64,000 nt of DNA from an uncultured Oscillospiraceae bacterium. GTDB lineage: Bacteria > Bacillota > Clostridia > Oscillospirales > Oscillospiraceae. The stretch is taken from the NCBI GenBank assembly GCA_944385445.1, contig CALWXF010000001.1, forward strand, positions 248,001 through 312,000, read 5' to 3'. The position numbers were made by a program, and so were the translations under genes. The notes under the pieces were generated by a model. The model was not told the DNA's origin. It worked only from the letters and a program-made list of their open reading frames with translations, and did no database searches. Below are positions 33,706-46,693 of the stretch, piece by piece. The stretch's first letter is position 1. Each line of letters opens with the position of its first letter.

Positions 33706-33878
33706 TAATTGCTTTTAACATATGGTCAAAACCCGGAGGATACTCCCCCAGGCTAAGCACAGTATACCAGACCATACCAGGAAATGCAAGAGCAAATTTT
33801 CCGATTGTGACAACAACCCCGGGTGTGCGCAACTGCGCCCACCTGCAAAATTCTTACGAAGTGGAGCGTGATCAGCAA

Positions 33879-37631
<3,753 letters not shown>

Positions 37632-37649
37632 GAAAGGGAGGTTGAGGTA

Positions 37650-40600
37650 ATGAGCTACGCTGAATTTAACGCCATCCGCATTGGCATCGCCTCCCCAGAG
37701 CAGATCCGGGAGTGGTCCTACGGCGAGGTCAAGAAGCCTGAGACCATCAACTACCGCACCCTGAAGCCGGAGCGGGACGGTCTGTTCTGCGAGCGCATCT
37801 TTGGTCCAACCAAGGACTGGGAGTGCCACTGCGGTAAGTATAAGAAGATTCGTTTCAAGGGCAAGGTGTGTGACCGCTGCGGCGTGGAGGTCACCCGGGC
37901 CAAGGTGCGCCGTGAGCGCATGGGCCACATTGAGCTGGCCGCCCCCGTGTCCCATATCTGGTACTTTAAGGGCATCCCCTCCCGGATGGGCCTGCTGCTG
38001 GACATCAGCCCCCGCATCCTGGAGAAGGTGCTGTACTTCGCCTCCTATATCGTCACCGATCCCGGCCCCGACTACACCCATCTGACCAAGAATCAGATTC
38101 TGTCCGACGCCGAGTACCGCAAGCTGCGGGAGTACTACGAGGACGATTTCCAGGCCGGCATGGGCGCTGAGGCCGTGAAGAAGCTGCTGCAGGACCTGGA
38201 TCTGGAGCAGCTGTCCGAGACCCTCCGGGCCCAGCTCAAGGACGCCACCGGCCAGAAGAAGGCCAAGATCGTCAAGCGTCTGGAAGTGGTGGACGCCTTC
38301 CGCCTGTCCGGCAACAAGCCCGAGTGGATGATCATCGACGTGCTGCCCGTCATCCCCCCCGAGCTGCGCCCCATGGTGCAGCTGGACGGCGGCCGCTTCG
38401 CCACCTCCGACCTGAACGACCTCTACCGTCGTGTCATCAACCGGAACAACCGTCTCAAGCGCCTGATCCAGCTCAACGCCCCTGACATCATCGTGCGCAA
38501 CGAAAAGCGCATGCTCCAGGAGGCTGTGGACGCCCTCATTGACAACGGCCGCCGTGGCCGTGCCGTCACCGGCGCCAACAACCGGGCCCTGAAGTCCCTG
38601 TCCGACCTGCTCAAGGGTAAGCAGGGCCGTTTCCGTCAGAACCTGCTGGGTAAGCGTGTAGACTACTCCGGCCGTTCCGTTATCGTGGTCGGCCCTGAGC
38701 TGAAGATCTACCAGTGCGGCGTGCCCAAGGAGATGGCCATTGAGCTGTTCCGCCCCTTCGTGATGAAGAAGCTGGTGGAGGATGGCCACGCTAACAACAT
38801 CAAGTCCGCCAAGAAGATGGTGGATAAGGCCTCTCCCGCCGTGTGGGACGCCCTGGAGTTTGTCATCAAGGAGCACCCCGTCATGCTCAACCGTGCTCCC
38901 ACCCTCCACCGTCTGGGCATCCAGGCCTTCGAGCCGGTGCTGGTGGAAGGCCGCGCCATGAAGCTCCACCCCCTGGTGTGTACCGCCTTTAACGCCGACT
39001 TCGACGGTGACCAGATGGCCATCCATGTGCCCCTGTCCGCTGAGGCTCAGGCTGAGGCCCGCATCCTGATGCTGGCCGCCAACAACCTGTTGAAGCCCTC
39101 CGACGGCGGCGCCGTGGCCGTGCCCACCCAGGACATGGTGCTGGGCTCCTACTACCTGACCTACGAGAAGGACCCCCAGCACGATCCCGACTGCGCCTAT
39201 GAGACCACCGCCGACGCCGCTGCCGCGCTGGAGCGGGGTGAGGTGGGCATCAATGACCGCATCTGGGTGCGGGACGAGGAGGCAAACCGCTGGTACCGCA
39301 CCACTCCCGCCCTGTGCGCCGAGGCTGTGGACGGCAAGGCCCGGGAGATCTACCAGGCCTTCGAGTGCGACCAGGCCGCCAAGCTGGCCTATGACGAGGG
39401 CGAGCTGGACCTCCACGAGCCCATTCTGGTGCGCCGCACCGCTGAGCTGGACGGCGTGACCCAGGAGAAAATGGTGCGCACCACCGTGGGCCGCCTGATC
39501 TTCAACGAGGGCATCCCCCAGGATCTGGGCTTTGTGGACCGCAATGACCCCGAGAAGGCCTTTGACCCTGAGATCAACTTCGTCTGCGGCAAGAAGATGC
39601 TGGGCAAGATCGTGGACAGCTGCATCGCCAAGCACGGCTTCACCGTGTCCGCCACCGTGCTGGACATCATCAAGGCCCGTGGCTATAAGTTCTCCACCCG
39701 TGGCTCTCTGACCGTGGCCATCGCCGATATGACCGTACCTCCCCAGAAGAAGGAACTCATCTCCAACACCGAGAAGGAAGTTGTGAAGATCGAGAACCAG
39801 TACAAGCGAGGCTTCCTCACCAACGAGGAGCGGTACCGCTTGGTGGTGTCCGCCTGGGAGAAGACCACCGCCGACGTGTCCGACGCCCTGCAAAAGGGTA
39901 TGGACCGTTACAACCCCATCTTCATGATGGCCGACTCCGGCGCCCGTGGTTCTGCCGCTCAGATTCGTCAGCTGGCCGGTATGCGTGGTCTGATGGCCGA
40001 TACCTCCGGCCGTACCATCGAGATTCCCATCAAGGCCAACTTCCGTGAAGGTCTGTCCGTGTTGGAGTACTTCATCTCCTCCAGAGGCGCTCGAAAGGGC
40101 ATGGCCGATACCGCTCTGCGTACCGCCGACTCTGGTTACCTGACCCGCCGTCTGGTGGACGTCTCCCAGGAGGTCATCATCCGGGAGGAGGACTGTGGTA
40201 CCCACGACGGTATCACCGTGTTCGAGATCAGCGAGAACGGCCAGGTCATCGAGCCCCTCAACGAGCGTCTGCGTGGCCGCTACCTGTGCGAGGACTTCGT
40301 GGACTTCCGCACCGGCGAGGTGCTGGTCAGCCACCACGACATGGTCAACGCCCAGCAGGCCAACCTCATCGAGAAGAAGCTACGGGAGCAGGCCGAGGCC
40401 GAGGGCGATCCCGACCGCAAGGTGTCCATCCGGGTGCGCTCCGTGCTCACCTGTGAGGCCCGCAACGGCGTGTGCGCCAAGTGCTACGGCATGAACATGG
40501 CCTTCGGCGAGCCCGTGGGTCAGGGCGAGGCTGTCGGTATCATCGCCGCTCAGTCCATCGGCGAGCCCGGTACTCAGCTGACCATGCGTACCTTCCACAC

Positions 40601-41525
40601 CGGCGGCGTGGCCGGCGGCGATATCACTCAGGGTCTTCCCCGTGTTGAAGAGCTGTTCGAGGCCCGCAAGCCCAAGAAGATGGCCCAGCTGGCCGAGATC
40701 TCCGGTACCGTCTCCATGGAGGAGGCCAAGCGTGCCACCCTGTGCAACGTCACCATCACCGCCGACGACGGCGAGGTGGTCACCTACGCCATTCCCTACA
40801 GCGCCGGTATCCGGGTCAAGGCCGGGGACCGTGTGGTCAAGGGCCAGGAGCTCACCGACGGCGCTCTGTCCCCCCATGACGTGCTGCGGGTGCGTGGTGT
40901 GGACGCCGTTCACAACTACCTCATTCAGGAAGTTCAGAAGCCCTACCGTCAGCAGGGCGTAGATATCAACGACAAGCACATCGAGGTCATCGCCCGTCAG
41001 ATGATGCGCAAGGTGCGTGTGGAGGACGCCGGGGATTCCACCCTGCTGTCCGGCTCCACCGTGGATATCATCGAGTATAAGGACGCCTACAAGGCTGTGG
41101 AGGCCCGCATCGCCGCCGGCGAGAAGCAGGAGACTGGCGAGGACCTGCGCCTGCCCACCTGCACCCGTCTGCTGCTGGGCATCACCAAGGCCTCTCTGGC
41201 CACCGAGTCCTTCCTGTCCGCCGCCTCCTTCCAGGAGACCACCAAGGTGCTCACCGAAGCCGCCATCAAGGGTAAGGTGGACCACCTGCTGGGTCTGAAG
41301 GAGAACGTCATCATCGGTAAGCTCATCCCCGCCGGTTCCGGTCTGGCTGCTTACCGCAAGTATGACAAGATCGAGGACGAGATGCCCCAGGAGGAGAGCC
41401 GCTTTGATGCGGTGAATGCCGCCGCTGAGGCCGCCCGGGACGCCGAAGAGCCCGTGGACAACGCCCCCGAGGAAGTGGAGGAGGACGAGATTCTGTCCAT
41501 CTCCATTGAAGGCGACGAGGAGTAA
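37650..41525 (+). CDS. rpoC: DNA-directed RNA polymerase subunit beta'
   Basis: This is the catalytic beta' subunit, 1291 residues. The active-site magnesium motif is NADFDGDQ with Asp450, Asp452 and Asp454. The N-terminal zinc ribbon [20 protein letters not shown] lies near residue 58, and the second zinc site ([13 protein letters not shown]) near residue 935. The trigger-loop region [20 protein letters not shown] follows. GGGAGG precedes the ATG at 37650, 18 bases after rpoB. The last 40 residues are acidic and variable. A strong terminator follows. Confidence 0.97.
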   Translation: MSYAEFNAIRIGIASPEQIREWSYGEVKKPETINYRTLKPERDGLFCERIFGPTKDWECHCGKYKKIRFKGKVCDRCGVEVTRAKVRRERMGHIELAAPVSHIWYFKGIPSRMGLLLDISPRILEKVLYFASYIVTDPGPDYTHLTKNQILSDAEYRKLREYYEDDFQAGMGAEAVKKLLQDLDLEQLSETLRAQLKDATGQKKAKIVKRLEVVDAFRLSGNKPEWMIIDVLPVIPPELRPMVQLDGGRFATSDLNDLYRRVINRNNRLKRLIQLNAPDIIVRNEKRMLQEAVDALIDNGRRGRAVTGANNRALKSLSDLLKGKQGRFRQNLLGKRVDYSGRSVIVVGPELKIYQCGVPKEMAIELFRPFVMKKLVEDGHANNIKSAKKMVDKASPAVWDALEFVIKEHPVMLNRAPTLHRLGIQAFEPVLVEGRAMKLHPLVCTAFNADFDGDQMAIHVPLSAEAQAEARILMLAANNLLKPSDGGAVAVPTQDMVLGSYYLTYEKDPQHDPDCAYETTADAAAALERGEVGINDRIWVRDEEANRWYRTTPALCAEAVDGKAREIYQAFECDQAAKLAYDEGELDLHEPILVRRTAELDGVTQEKMVRTTVGRLIFNEGIPQDLGFVDRNDPEKAFDPEINFVCGKKMLGKIVDSCIAKHGFTVSATVLDIIKARGYKFSTRGSLTVAIADMTVPPQKKELISNTEKEVVKIENQYKRGFLTNEERYRLVVSAWEKTTADVSDALQKGMDRYNPIFMMADSGARGSAAQIRQLAGMRGLMADTSGRTIEIPIKANFREGLSVLEYFISSRGARKGMADTALRTADSGYLTRRLVDVSQEVIIREEDCGTHDGITVFEISENGQVIEPLNERLRGRYLCEDFVDFRTGEVLVSHHDMVNAQQANLIEKKLREQAEAEGDPDRKVSIRVRSVLTCEARNGVCAKCYGMNMAFGEPVGQGEAVGIIAAQSIGEPGTQLTMRTFHTGGVAGGDITQGLPRVEELFEARKPKKMAQLAEISGTVSMEEAKRATLCNVTITADDGEVVTYAIPYSAGIRVKAGDRVVKGQELTDGALSPHDVLRVRGVDAVHNYLIQEVQKPYRQQGVDINDKHIEVIARQMMRKVRVEDAGDSTLLSGSTVDIIEYKDAYKAVEARIAAGEKQETGEDLRLPTCTRLLLGITKASLATESFLSAASFQETTKVLTEAAIKGKVDHLLGLKENVIIGKLIPAGSGLAAYRKYDKIEDEMPQEESRFDAVNAAAEAARDAEEPVDNAPEEVEEDEILSISIEGDEE

Positions 41526-41547
41526 GCTCCCGTTTTCTGAAATCAAA

Positions 41548-41587
41548 ATTCCCACCGCTGTACATACAGCGGTGGGAATTTTTTTGC
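41548..41587 (+). terminator. Terminator of rpoB-rpoC
   Basis: AAATTCCCACCGCTGT pairs with ACAGCGGTGGGAATTT around ACAT, followed by a T run. Confidence 0.88.
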
Positions 41588-41597
41588 CTTTGGGTCC

Positions 41598-41626
41598 TTG
41601 ACAAATGCGTTAGCATATGCTAACTT
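41598..41626 (+). promoter_or_regulatory. Promoter of the DUF3793 gene
   Basis: TTGACA (41598-41603) and TAACTT (41621-41626), 17-base spacer. The palindrome at 41609 lies between the two hexamers and overlaps the -10. Confidence 0.6.
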
Positions 41627-41649
41627 ATGAGCAGTTAGCAAGAACTAAC
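41609..41649. promoter_or_regulatory. Two DtxR/MntR-like palindromes
   Basis: GTTAGCATATGCTAAC (41609-41624) is a perfect 16-base palindrome. GTTAGCAAGAACTAAC (41634-41649) is an imperfect one centred 25 bases further. Both resemble TTAGNNNNNNCTAA-type sites of metal-dependent DtxR-family repressors. DUF3793-flavodoxin pairs are typical of iron-responsive genes, so iron control is a reasonable inference. Confidence 0.55.
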
Positions 41650-41665
41650 CGAAGGAGGACCCACT

Positions 41666-42229
41666 ATGCAGACATCTCTGGACCAACTGTTTGCCACCCA
41701 CTGTGCCCCGGCCCTGGCCGGAGTGGCCCCTGCCAACCTCATCTCACTGCGCCGGGGGGAATTTCCACATCTGGAGGAGGCATTGCGGAAGTATCGGCAG
41801 GCCTTTGCCCGCCGGGGTGTGAAGTTTGACCGCCTGTGCTCCTGTGCCAACCGGGAGCTGATCTTGGTTTATCGGCCCCAGCTTATGGCCCAGGCCCTGG
41901 AGCGAGACGGGGTAGAGGACATTCTCACCCCCTGCGGCTACGACCTGAGCCGTCCGGTGGAGGAGATTTTGGCCCACCTGGGGCGGCGTGTCCGGCAGGG
42001 CGGGGCGTTTCCCCATGAAATCGGCCTCTTTCTGGGCTATCCGGTGGAGGATGTGGTGGGCTTTATCGAGAATCAGGGGCAGAACTTCAAGCTGTGCGGC
42101 CCGTGGAAGGTGTATGGGGATGTGGAAGCGGCCCAGCAGTGTTTTACTCGTATGCAGAAGGTGAGTCAGAAGATTCGGGAGCGCATGGAGCAAGGGAATA
42201 CCTTGTTTCAGGTATTTGCAGTGGCATAA
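41666..42229 (+). CDS. DUF3793 family protein
   Basis: This is a 187-residue cytoplasmic protein of unknown biochemical role. The hallmark is HEIGLFLGYPVEDVVGFIENQG near residues 114-135, then FKLCGPWKVYGDVEAAQQCF, with conserved Cys residues in between and in LCSCANRELILVY near residue 57. GAAGGAGG sits eight bases before the ATG. In many Clostridia this gene is directly followed by a flavodoxin; here the flavodoxin is 768 bases away, beyond a large folded element. The palindromic operators suggest induction on metal shortage. Confidence 0.88.
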   Translation: MQTSLDQLFATHCAPALAGVAPANLISLRRGEFPHLEEALRKYRQAFARRGVKFDRLCSCANRELILVYRPQLMAQALERDGVEDILTPCGYDLSRPVEEILAHLGRRVRQGGAFPHEIGLFLGYPVEDVVGFIENQGQNFKLCGPWKVYGDVEAAQQCFTRMQKVSQKIRERMEQGNTLFQVFAVA

Positions 42230-42254
42230 ATTGCAAGGAACTACCGCACGCAAA

Positions 42255-42306
42255 GGCTCCCCTGTGTAAGGGGAGCTGTCAGCCGTGAGGCTGACTGAGG
42301 GGTTGT
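42255..42306 (+). repeat. Single arm of the REP/MITE-like family
   Basis: GGCTCCCCTG/AAGGGGAGC and GTCAGCC/GGCTGAC hairpins are followed by GAGGGGTTG, matching the left arm at 28799. The first stem has two compensatory changes relative to that copy. It lies immediately before the large folded element. Confidence 0.7.
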
Positions 42307-42333
42307 TCTTCTAAAAGGTCTAGTTCCGGCTTG

Positions 42334-42853
42334 CCAGCCTGGTGGGGACGCTACCCGCTGGGGGTTTCTTTTGAGCGGGCAAAAGAAACCAAAACCCGCT
42401 TAGGGCGTTCCCCCCTAAGTACCCCCCTGGGGTACGAGGCTGGGAATGCGTCAAGCCTATGTTCGGCCCGTGACCCTTGCTGTGGCCCCTGTTTGTGCCA
42501 CCACACCAGGCCTCTCTGGGCAGCTGGCCCTATAGCTGGGTGATTTCCACCTCCGGGCCTACCGTGATGAGTGCGGCGTTCCCGCCGCCGGAAGCCTGGC
42601 TTCCGATAGCTGGGAACAGCGGCTCACCAGGGTAAGGCCCTAGGAGTAGAAGTGCCCTCAACCACAGAAGCCTGCATCCCCGGTAGGATTTCTGAGCCAT
42701 CTATGTGACCCCACCGGTTCAAGGGCCGAACACAGGAAGGCGCACACTCCAATTAGTACCCCAGGGAGGTCCTTAGGGGGGAACGCCCTAAGCGATTCTT
42801 TCCCCGATTTCTCATCGCTGAGAAATCGGGCCTAGCGGAGCGTCCCCGGCTGG
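42334..42853. other. Candidate large structured RNA or inverted-repeat element
   Basis: This is a 520-base non-coding block with long-range pairing. An outer helix joins 42334-42339 plus 42344-42352 to 42839-42853. A 39-base arm (42397-42435) pairs with 42756-42794 at 37 of 39 positions. An inner helix joins 42455-42469 and 42723-42736. Hairpins flank the 39-bp stem on each side: GGTTTCTTTTG/CAAAAGAAACC at 42362-42390 and a 12-bp perfect stem at 42803-42830. Interior hairpins include CGGAAGC/GCTTCCG near 42590. No long reading frame exists. It could be an ornate RNA or a non-autonomous transposon with 39-base ends; I do not recognise it. Confidence 0.6.
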
Positions 42854-42997
42854 GGCGCTGGTCTCTGCCTGAGAAATCGGAGAAGAGCAAGCCTTCACCC
42901 CAAGCCCTGACGGACTGCACCTCTCCAAGAGGGAGCGGAGAAAATTATTCACTCAACGAGTCATATCAAATCATATATCCTTTAGGAGGTCTTACAC
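42854..42997 (+). other. Non-coding remainder between the large element and the flavodoxin
   Basis: The segment repeats TGAGAAATCGG near 42869, a partial copy of the hairpin arm at 42819-42830. It contains a short CTCTCC/GGGAG hairpin near 42920. TTTAGGAGG just before the flavodoxin is a strong ribosome site. No clear promoter was seen. Confidence 0.4.
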
Positions 42998-43429
42998 ATG
43001 AGCAAAGTAGCTGTGATCTATTGGAGCCAGACCGGGAACACCCAGCAGATGGCCCAGGCCATCGCCGAGGGTATCACCGGAGCCGGGGCGGAGTGCGACC
43101 TGATGGAGGTGTCCGCCGTCACCCCGCAGCAGGCCCTGGAATATGACAAGCTGGCCCTGGGCTGCCCCGCCATGGGGGCGGAGGTGCTGGAGGAATCTGA
43201 GTTCGAGCCCTTCTTCACCCAGCTGGAGGGCCAGCTGGGCGGCCACACCGTGGCCCTGTTCGGCTCCTACGGCTGGGGCGACGGACAGTGGATGCGGGAC
43301 TGGGTGGAGCGCACCCAGAGCACCGGAGCCAACCTGCTGGACGAGGAGGGCCTCATGGTCAACGAGACCCCCGACGCCGAGGCCCTGGAGGTGTGCAAGA
43401 ACCTGGGCGCCCGACTGGCCAACGCATAA
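42998..43429 (+). CDS. Flavodoxin
   Basis: This is a 143-residue FMN electron carrier that replaces ferredoxin under iron limitation. The phosphate-binding loop YWSQTGNTQQMA (residues 8-19) and the FMN-stacking FGSYGWGDGQWM segment near residue 89 are present. TTAGGAGGTC precedes the ATG by seven bases. Its normal partner, the DUF3793 gene, is separated from it by a large folded element. It may be read through from the DtxR-like promoter or have an unrecognised one. A hairpin terminator shared with the response-regulator gene follows. Confidence 0.92.
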   Translation: MSKVAVIYWSQTGNTQQMAQAIAEGITGAGAECDLMEVSAVTPQQALEYDKLALGCPAMGAEVLEESEFEPFFTQLEGQLGGHTVALFGSYGWGDGQWMRDWVERTQSTGANLLDEEGLMVNETPDAEALEVCKNLGARLANA

Positions 43430-43433
43430 CAAA

Positions 43434-43484
43434 GAAAAAGATGTGCCGTAGAAGAACAATCTTCTGCGGCACATCTTTTTTACT
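43434..43484. terminator. Bidirectional terminator between flavodoxin and the response regulator
   Basis: AAAAGATGTGCCGTAGAAGA pairs with TCTTCTGCGGCACATCTTTT around ACAA (one G-U pair), with T runs on both strands. Confidence 0.85.
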
Positions 43485-44157
43485 TTTTCAGCTGATACAG
43501 GCGGCAGGGACGGCCCCCCGTGTCATAGTTGACGGTGGAGCAGGCCTCCCCACGCTCCACCAGGTAGTTGGCGTAACGGCGCACCGTGACCACCGACAGG
43601 TTGGTCTGCTTGGAGATGGCTTCACTGGGCAGCCCCTGGGCGGGGGCGGCATGGAGACAGTCCCGAATGAGCTTCAGGGTGCTCTCCTGGAGCCCCTTGG
43701 GGGCGGAGCGGTCCCCGCTGTCCGGGGGTGCGAACAGCTTGTCCAGCTCCCCCTGGGTCACCGCCTGGCCGTGGACGGCCTCTTTGTGGCGGCAGAAGGT
43801 GTCCAGGGCCTGCTGGAATCGCTCATAGGTGAAGGGCTTGACCAGGTAGTCCACCACTCCCATTTTTAAAAGGGTGTCCACCGAGGCGGCATCGTTGGCC
43901 GCCGTGACCATGATGGCGTCCACGGGGATGGACTGGGAGCGTAGCGCCCGCAGTAGCTCCACCCCGGTGCACAGGGGCATGTACACGTCCAAAATTACCA
44001 GGTCGGCGGGGTTGTGGCTCAGCCACTCCAGGGCGGCCCGGCCATCCGAGCAGGTCTGCACCACATGGAACCGGGAGTCCTTCTCGGTAAAGGTACGGTT
44101 TAACAGAGAGACCATGGGGTCATCCTCTACAATGACAACTCGATACAAGGGCTTCAC
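43480..44157 (-). CDS. Response regulator of the CitB/DcuR family
   Basis: This is a 225-residue transcriptional regulator. The receiver domain has the acidic pocket EDD (11-13), phosphoacceptor Asp57 (VILDVYMPL) and the lysine in VDYLVKPF near residue 108. The C-terminal DNA-binding half has a helix-turn-helix (SEAISKQTNLSVVTVRRYANYL) typical of DcuR/CitB regulators. The GTG at 44157 overlaps the kinase stop codon (GTGA) with GGAG seven bases upstream; a TTG at 44148 is an alternative. No C4-dicarboxylate or citrate transporter lies next to it, so the target genes are unknown. Confidence 0.88.
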   Translation of the reverse strand: MKPLYRVVIVEDDPMVSLLNRTFTEKDSRFHVVQTCSDGRAALEWLSHNPADLVILDVYMPLCTGVELLRALRSQSIPVDAIMVTAANDAASVDTLLKMGVVDYLVKPFTYERFQQALDTFCRHKEAVHGQAVTQGELDKLFAPPDSGDRSAPKGLQESTLKLIRDCLHAAPAQGLPSEAISKQTNLSVVTVRRYANYLVERGEACSTVNYDTGGRPCRLYQLKK

Positions 44158-45770
44158 TCCTCCTCTCCGGGGGCTTCCTCCCGGCAAAAGCTGATGAAAA
44201 ATGAGGTTCCCACACCGCTCTCCGACTCCACCCGGATCTCGCCGTGGTAGGCCTCCACCACCTCCTGCACCAGGGACAGCCCGGTACCCCGGTGGCGGCC
44301 CTTGGTGGAGGTGCCCCGCTGGAACATGGTGTGGCGCAGTACGGTGGGGATGCCGGGACCGGTGTCCTCCACGCACAACAGCAGGCTGTCCGGGTTCTCC
44401 CGGATGCTGACGAAAATCTCCTTGGTGGCGCTGCGGGACTGGTTGAGCACCTCAATGGCGTTTTCAATGAGGTTGCCCAGGATGGTGACATAGGCGTCCG
44501 GGGGCAGCCAGTCGCTGTCCTCCCGCAGGGCGCTCTCCCGGTCCAGGGTCAGGCGGATGCCCAGCTCGTTGGCCCGGCTGGTCTTGCCCACCAGCAAGGC
44601 GGCCACCGACGGCTCATGGAGCTGGTTCATGATGCGGTTCACCGCCTCCCGGTGGATCTGGGTGATGTCCATGATGTACTGCTGGGCCTTTTCCGGCTCC
44701 CCGATTTGCAGCAGACCCAAAATCACATGGAGCTTGTTTAAAAACTCGTGGGTGTAGGCCCGCATGGCGTCCACCATGTGGCGCACCCCGGTGAGGTCGT
44801 CAGCCATCCGGGCCAGCTCGGTGCGGTTGCGGAAAATGCTCACCGCTCCGTTGAGCTGGCCATCCTCGTACAGGGGCAGGCGGTCGGCCAGCACCCGCAC
44901 TTTCTTTAAGGAGCTGATGCTCACGTTGTACTCCGGCTTTCCCGTGCGGAGAATGCGGTCCAGGGTGGAACGGGGATAGAAGTCAGACAGGGACTTGCCC
45001 AACACCTCGTCCCGGTTGAGAGAAAACATCTCAGCGGCGGCGGTGTTGAGGAAGATGAGTTTTTTATCCCGGTCAATGGCCATGATGCCCTCCTCCAGGG
45101 CGTCCATGATGTCCTCCCGCTGGTGGAAGCGGTGGACAAAGGCGTCGGGCTCGTAGCCCATGAGGGAGTCCTTGATGCGCTTGGACAGGCGCAGGGCCAG
45201 GGTGGAGCCCACCACCGCTGCGGCCAACCCCACCACCGACAGGACAACCACGGTGTGGCGGGTGAGCTGGGCCATGCTGCGGAAGTATACGCCTACAATG
45301 ATAAAGCCGATGACGTTGCCGGCATCGTCCCGAATGGGGGCATAGGCGGAGTGCTCCGAGCCCATGGGCCCGGTCTCGTCGGAGGTGTAGGGGGCGGCCC
45401 CCGCCAGGGCATCGGTCTGGGCTGTGCCGGAGTAGGGGATGTCCACCAGGTTGTGGTCCGGGGCATAGAGCAGGTTGGACTGGGTGTCCCCCACCAGGAT
45501 GAGGTCAATGTCCCGGGTGCTCTGGGTGGTCACATCCAAAAACTCCGCCAGCTCCTGGGTGGAGCGCTTCCCCTCCAGGGCCTCCTGGAGCAGGTCCACC
45601 CGGGAGAGGATGGCGGCGGAGTTGACCAGGGTGCTGTCTAAAGCGTCCTGGCTGTTGTGGAGGGTGAAATACAGGTTTCCCGCCGTGGATAGGATGATGG
45701 AGACAATGACGACAATGAGGTTCATTCGGGTCAGCCGGGCCCGAATGGAGGCCCCGGACGGTGTGGACAT
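44154..45770 (-). CDS. Sensor histidine kinase of the DcuS/CitA family
   Basis: This is a 538-residue membrane kinase. TM1 spans about 16-35 and TM2 about 173-193, enclosing an extracytoplasmic sensor domain with the ETGPMGSEHSAY segment. A PAS domain follows at about 215-320. His341 in AYTHEFLNKLHVI is the phosphorylation site, in the SPOB-like layout of citrate/dicarboxylate kinases. The ATPase domain has GNLIENAIEVLNQS and EDTGPGIP, then GTGLSLVQEVV. The ATG at 45770 follows GGGGGAG. It is translationally coupled to the response regulator. The likely signal is a carboxylate, but this is family-level inference. Confidence 0.88.
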   Translation of the reverse strand: MSTPSGASIRARLTRMNLIVVIVSIILSTAGNLYFTLHNSQDALDSTLVNSAAILSRVDLLQEALEGKRSTQELAEFLDVTTQSTRDIDLILVGDTQSNLLYAPDHNLVDIPYSGTAQTDALAGAAPYTSDETGPMGSEHSAYAPIRDDAGNVIGFIIVGVYFRSMAQLTRHTVVVLSVVGLAAAVVGSTLALRLSKRIKDSLMGYEPDAFVHRFHQREDIMDALEEGIMAIDRDKKLIFLNTAAAEMFSLNRDEVLGKSLSDFYPRSTLDRILRTGKPEYNVSISSLKKVRVLADRLPLYEDGQLNGAVSIFRNRTELARMADDLTGVRHMVDAMRAYTHEFLNKLHVILGLLQIGEPEKAQQYIMDITQIHREAVNRIMNQLHEPSVAALLVGKTSRANELGIRLTLDRESALREDSDWLPPDAYVTILGNLIENAIEVLNQSRSATKEIFVSIRENPDSLLLCVEDTGPGIPTVLRHTMFQRGTSTKGRHRGTGLSLVQEVVEAYHGEIRVESESGVGTSFFISFCREEAPGEEE

Positions 45771-45791
45771 GAAAACTCCCCCTTTTCTACC

Positions 45792-45820
45792 AGTATAGTA
45801 AAAAGGAGAAAGACTGTCAA
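45792..45820 (-). promoter_or_regulatory. Promoter of the two-component operon
   Basis: On the minus strand TTGACA (45820-45815) and TATACT (45797-45792) with a 17-base spacer. Confidence 0.75.
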
Positions 45821-45951
45821 ACCAAACCACACTCCACCGCAGTAGAGAGAAAAAGATGGGAAAATCCGTCGTTTTTCTTACTTTTTTTACTTTCATAAGT
45901 CTTACGGGAAGGGAAGGAGTGGGGTACAATGGCACACGCGAAAACGAGGTG

Positions 45952-46653
45952 ATGTGTTTGGATGCATTCAAGGAAATGCTGCTGGAAGAGCTGGGGACAC
46001 CCACGGCATTCACCATCCCGCTGCTTGGGGGCATTGAGGTGTCCCAGTCGGTGGTGGTATCGTGGATTGTCATGGCGGTGCTCATTCTGGCCGCTGTGTG
46101 CCTGACCCGAAATCTAAAGGTAGAGAACCCGGGCAAGGTGCAGGTGGGGCTGGAGAGCGCCGTGGAGTTTCTCAATGGGTTTGTCAAGACCAACATTGGG
46201 GAACACTGGAGGCCCTTTGCCCCCTGGCTTGGTACCGTAGCGCTGTACATCGGCTTTGCCAACATCATCGGCATCTTCGGCTTTGCGCCCCCCACCAAGG
46301 ACGTGAGCGTCACGGCGGGCTTGGCCATTCTGAGTATGCTGCTGATCTACGGCTCCCAGTTCCGGTATAACGGGCTGGTGGGCGGCCTGAAACGGTTTGC
46401 CGAGCCCATGCCCCTGCTGCTGCCCATCAATCTGATGGAGGTGGCCATCCGGCCCCTGGCATTGTGTATGCGACTGTTCGGCAACGTGCTGGGCGCCTTC
46501 ATCATCATGGAAATGCTGAAATTTGTGGCCCCGATTCTGTTCCCGGCGGTGTTCAGCATCTATTTCGACCTGTTTGACGGGTTGATCCAAACCGTTGTCT
46601 TTGTGTTCCTGACCACCCAGTTTGTGGGCGAGGGCATCAAAGAGGAAGAGTAA
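45952..46653 (+). CDS. atpB: ATP synthase F0 subunit a
   Basis: Subunit a forms the ion half-channels of the F0 motor in the membrane. The 233 residues contain the essential stator arginine, Arg174, in RPLALCMRLFGN. Five or six hydrophobic segments are visible. The ATG at 45952 follows ACGAGGTG; an in-frame upstream ATG at 45856 has no ribosome site. It opens an atpBEFHAGDC operon with standard gene order; atpI is absent. A TACAAT at 45925 may be the -10 element, with no clear -35. Confidence 0.94.
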   Translation: MCLDAFKEMLLEELGTPTAFTIPLLGGIEVSQSVVVSWIVMAVLILAAVCLTRNLKVENPGKVQVGLESAVEFLNGFVKTNIGEHWRPFAPWLGTVALYIGFANIIGIFGFAPPTKDVSVTAGLAILSMLLIYGSQFRYNGLVGGLKRFAEPMPLLLPINLMEVAIRPLALCMRLFGNVLGAFIIMEMLKFVAPILFPAVFSIYFDLFDGLIQTVVFVFLTTQFVGEGIKEEE

Positions 46654-46693
46654 GTAAGCGTAAAAAACATTTAAATTACAGGAGGAACTTATT

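Noticed and set aside
42230-42997. Short open frames in the 768-base gap (for example around 42331-42543)
   Set aside because: They overlap the paired stems, lack ribosome sites and have no coding-like composition.
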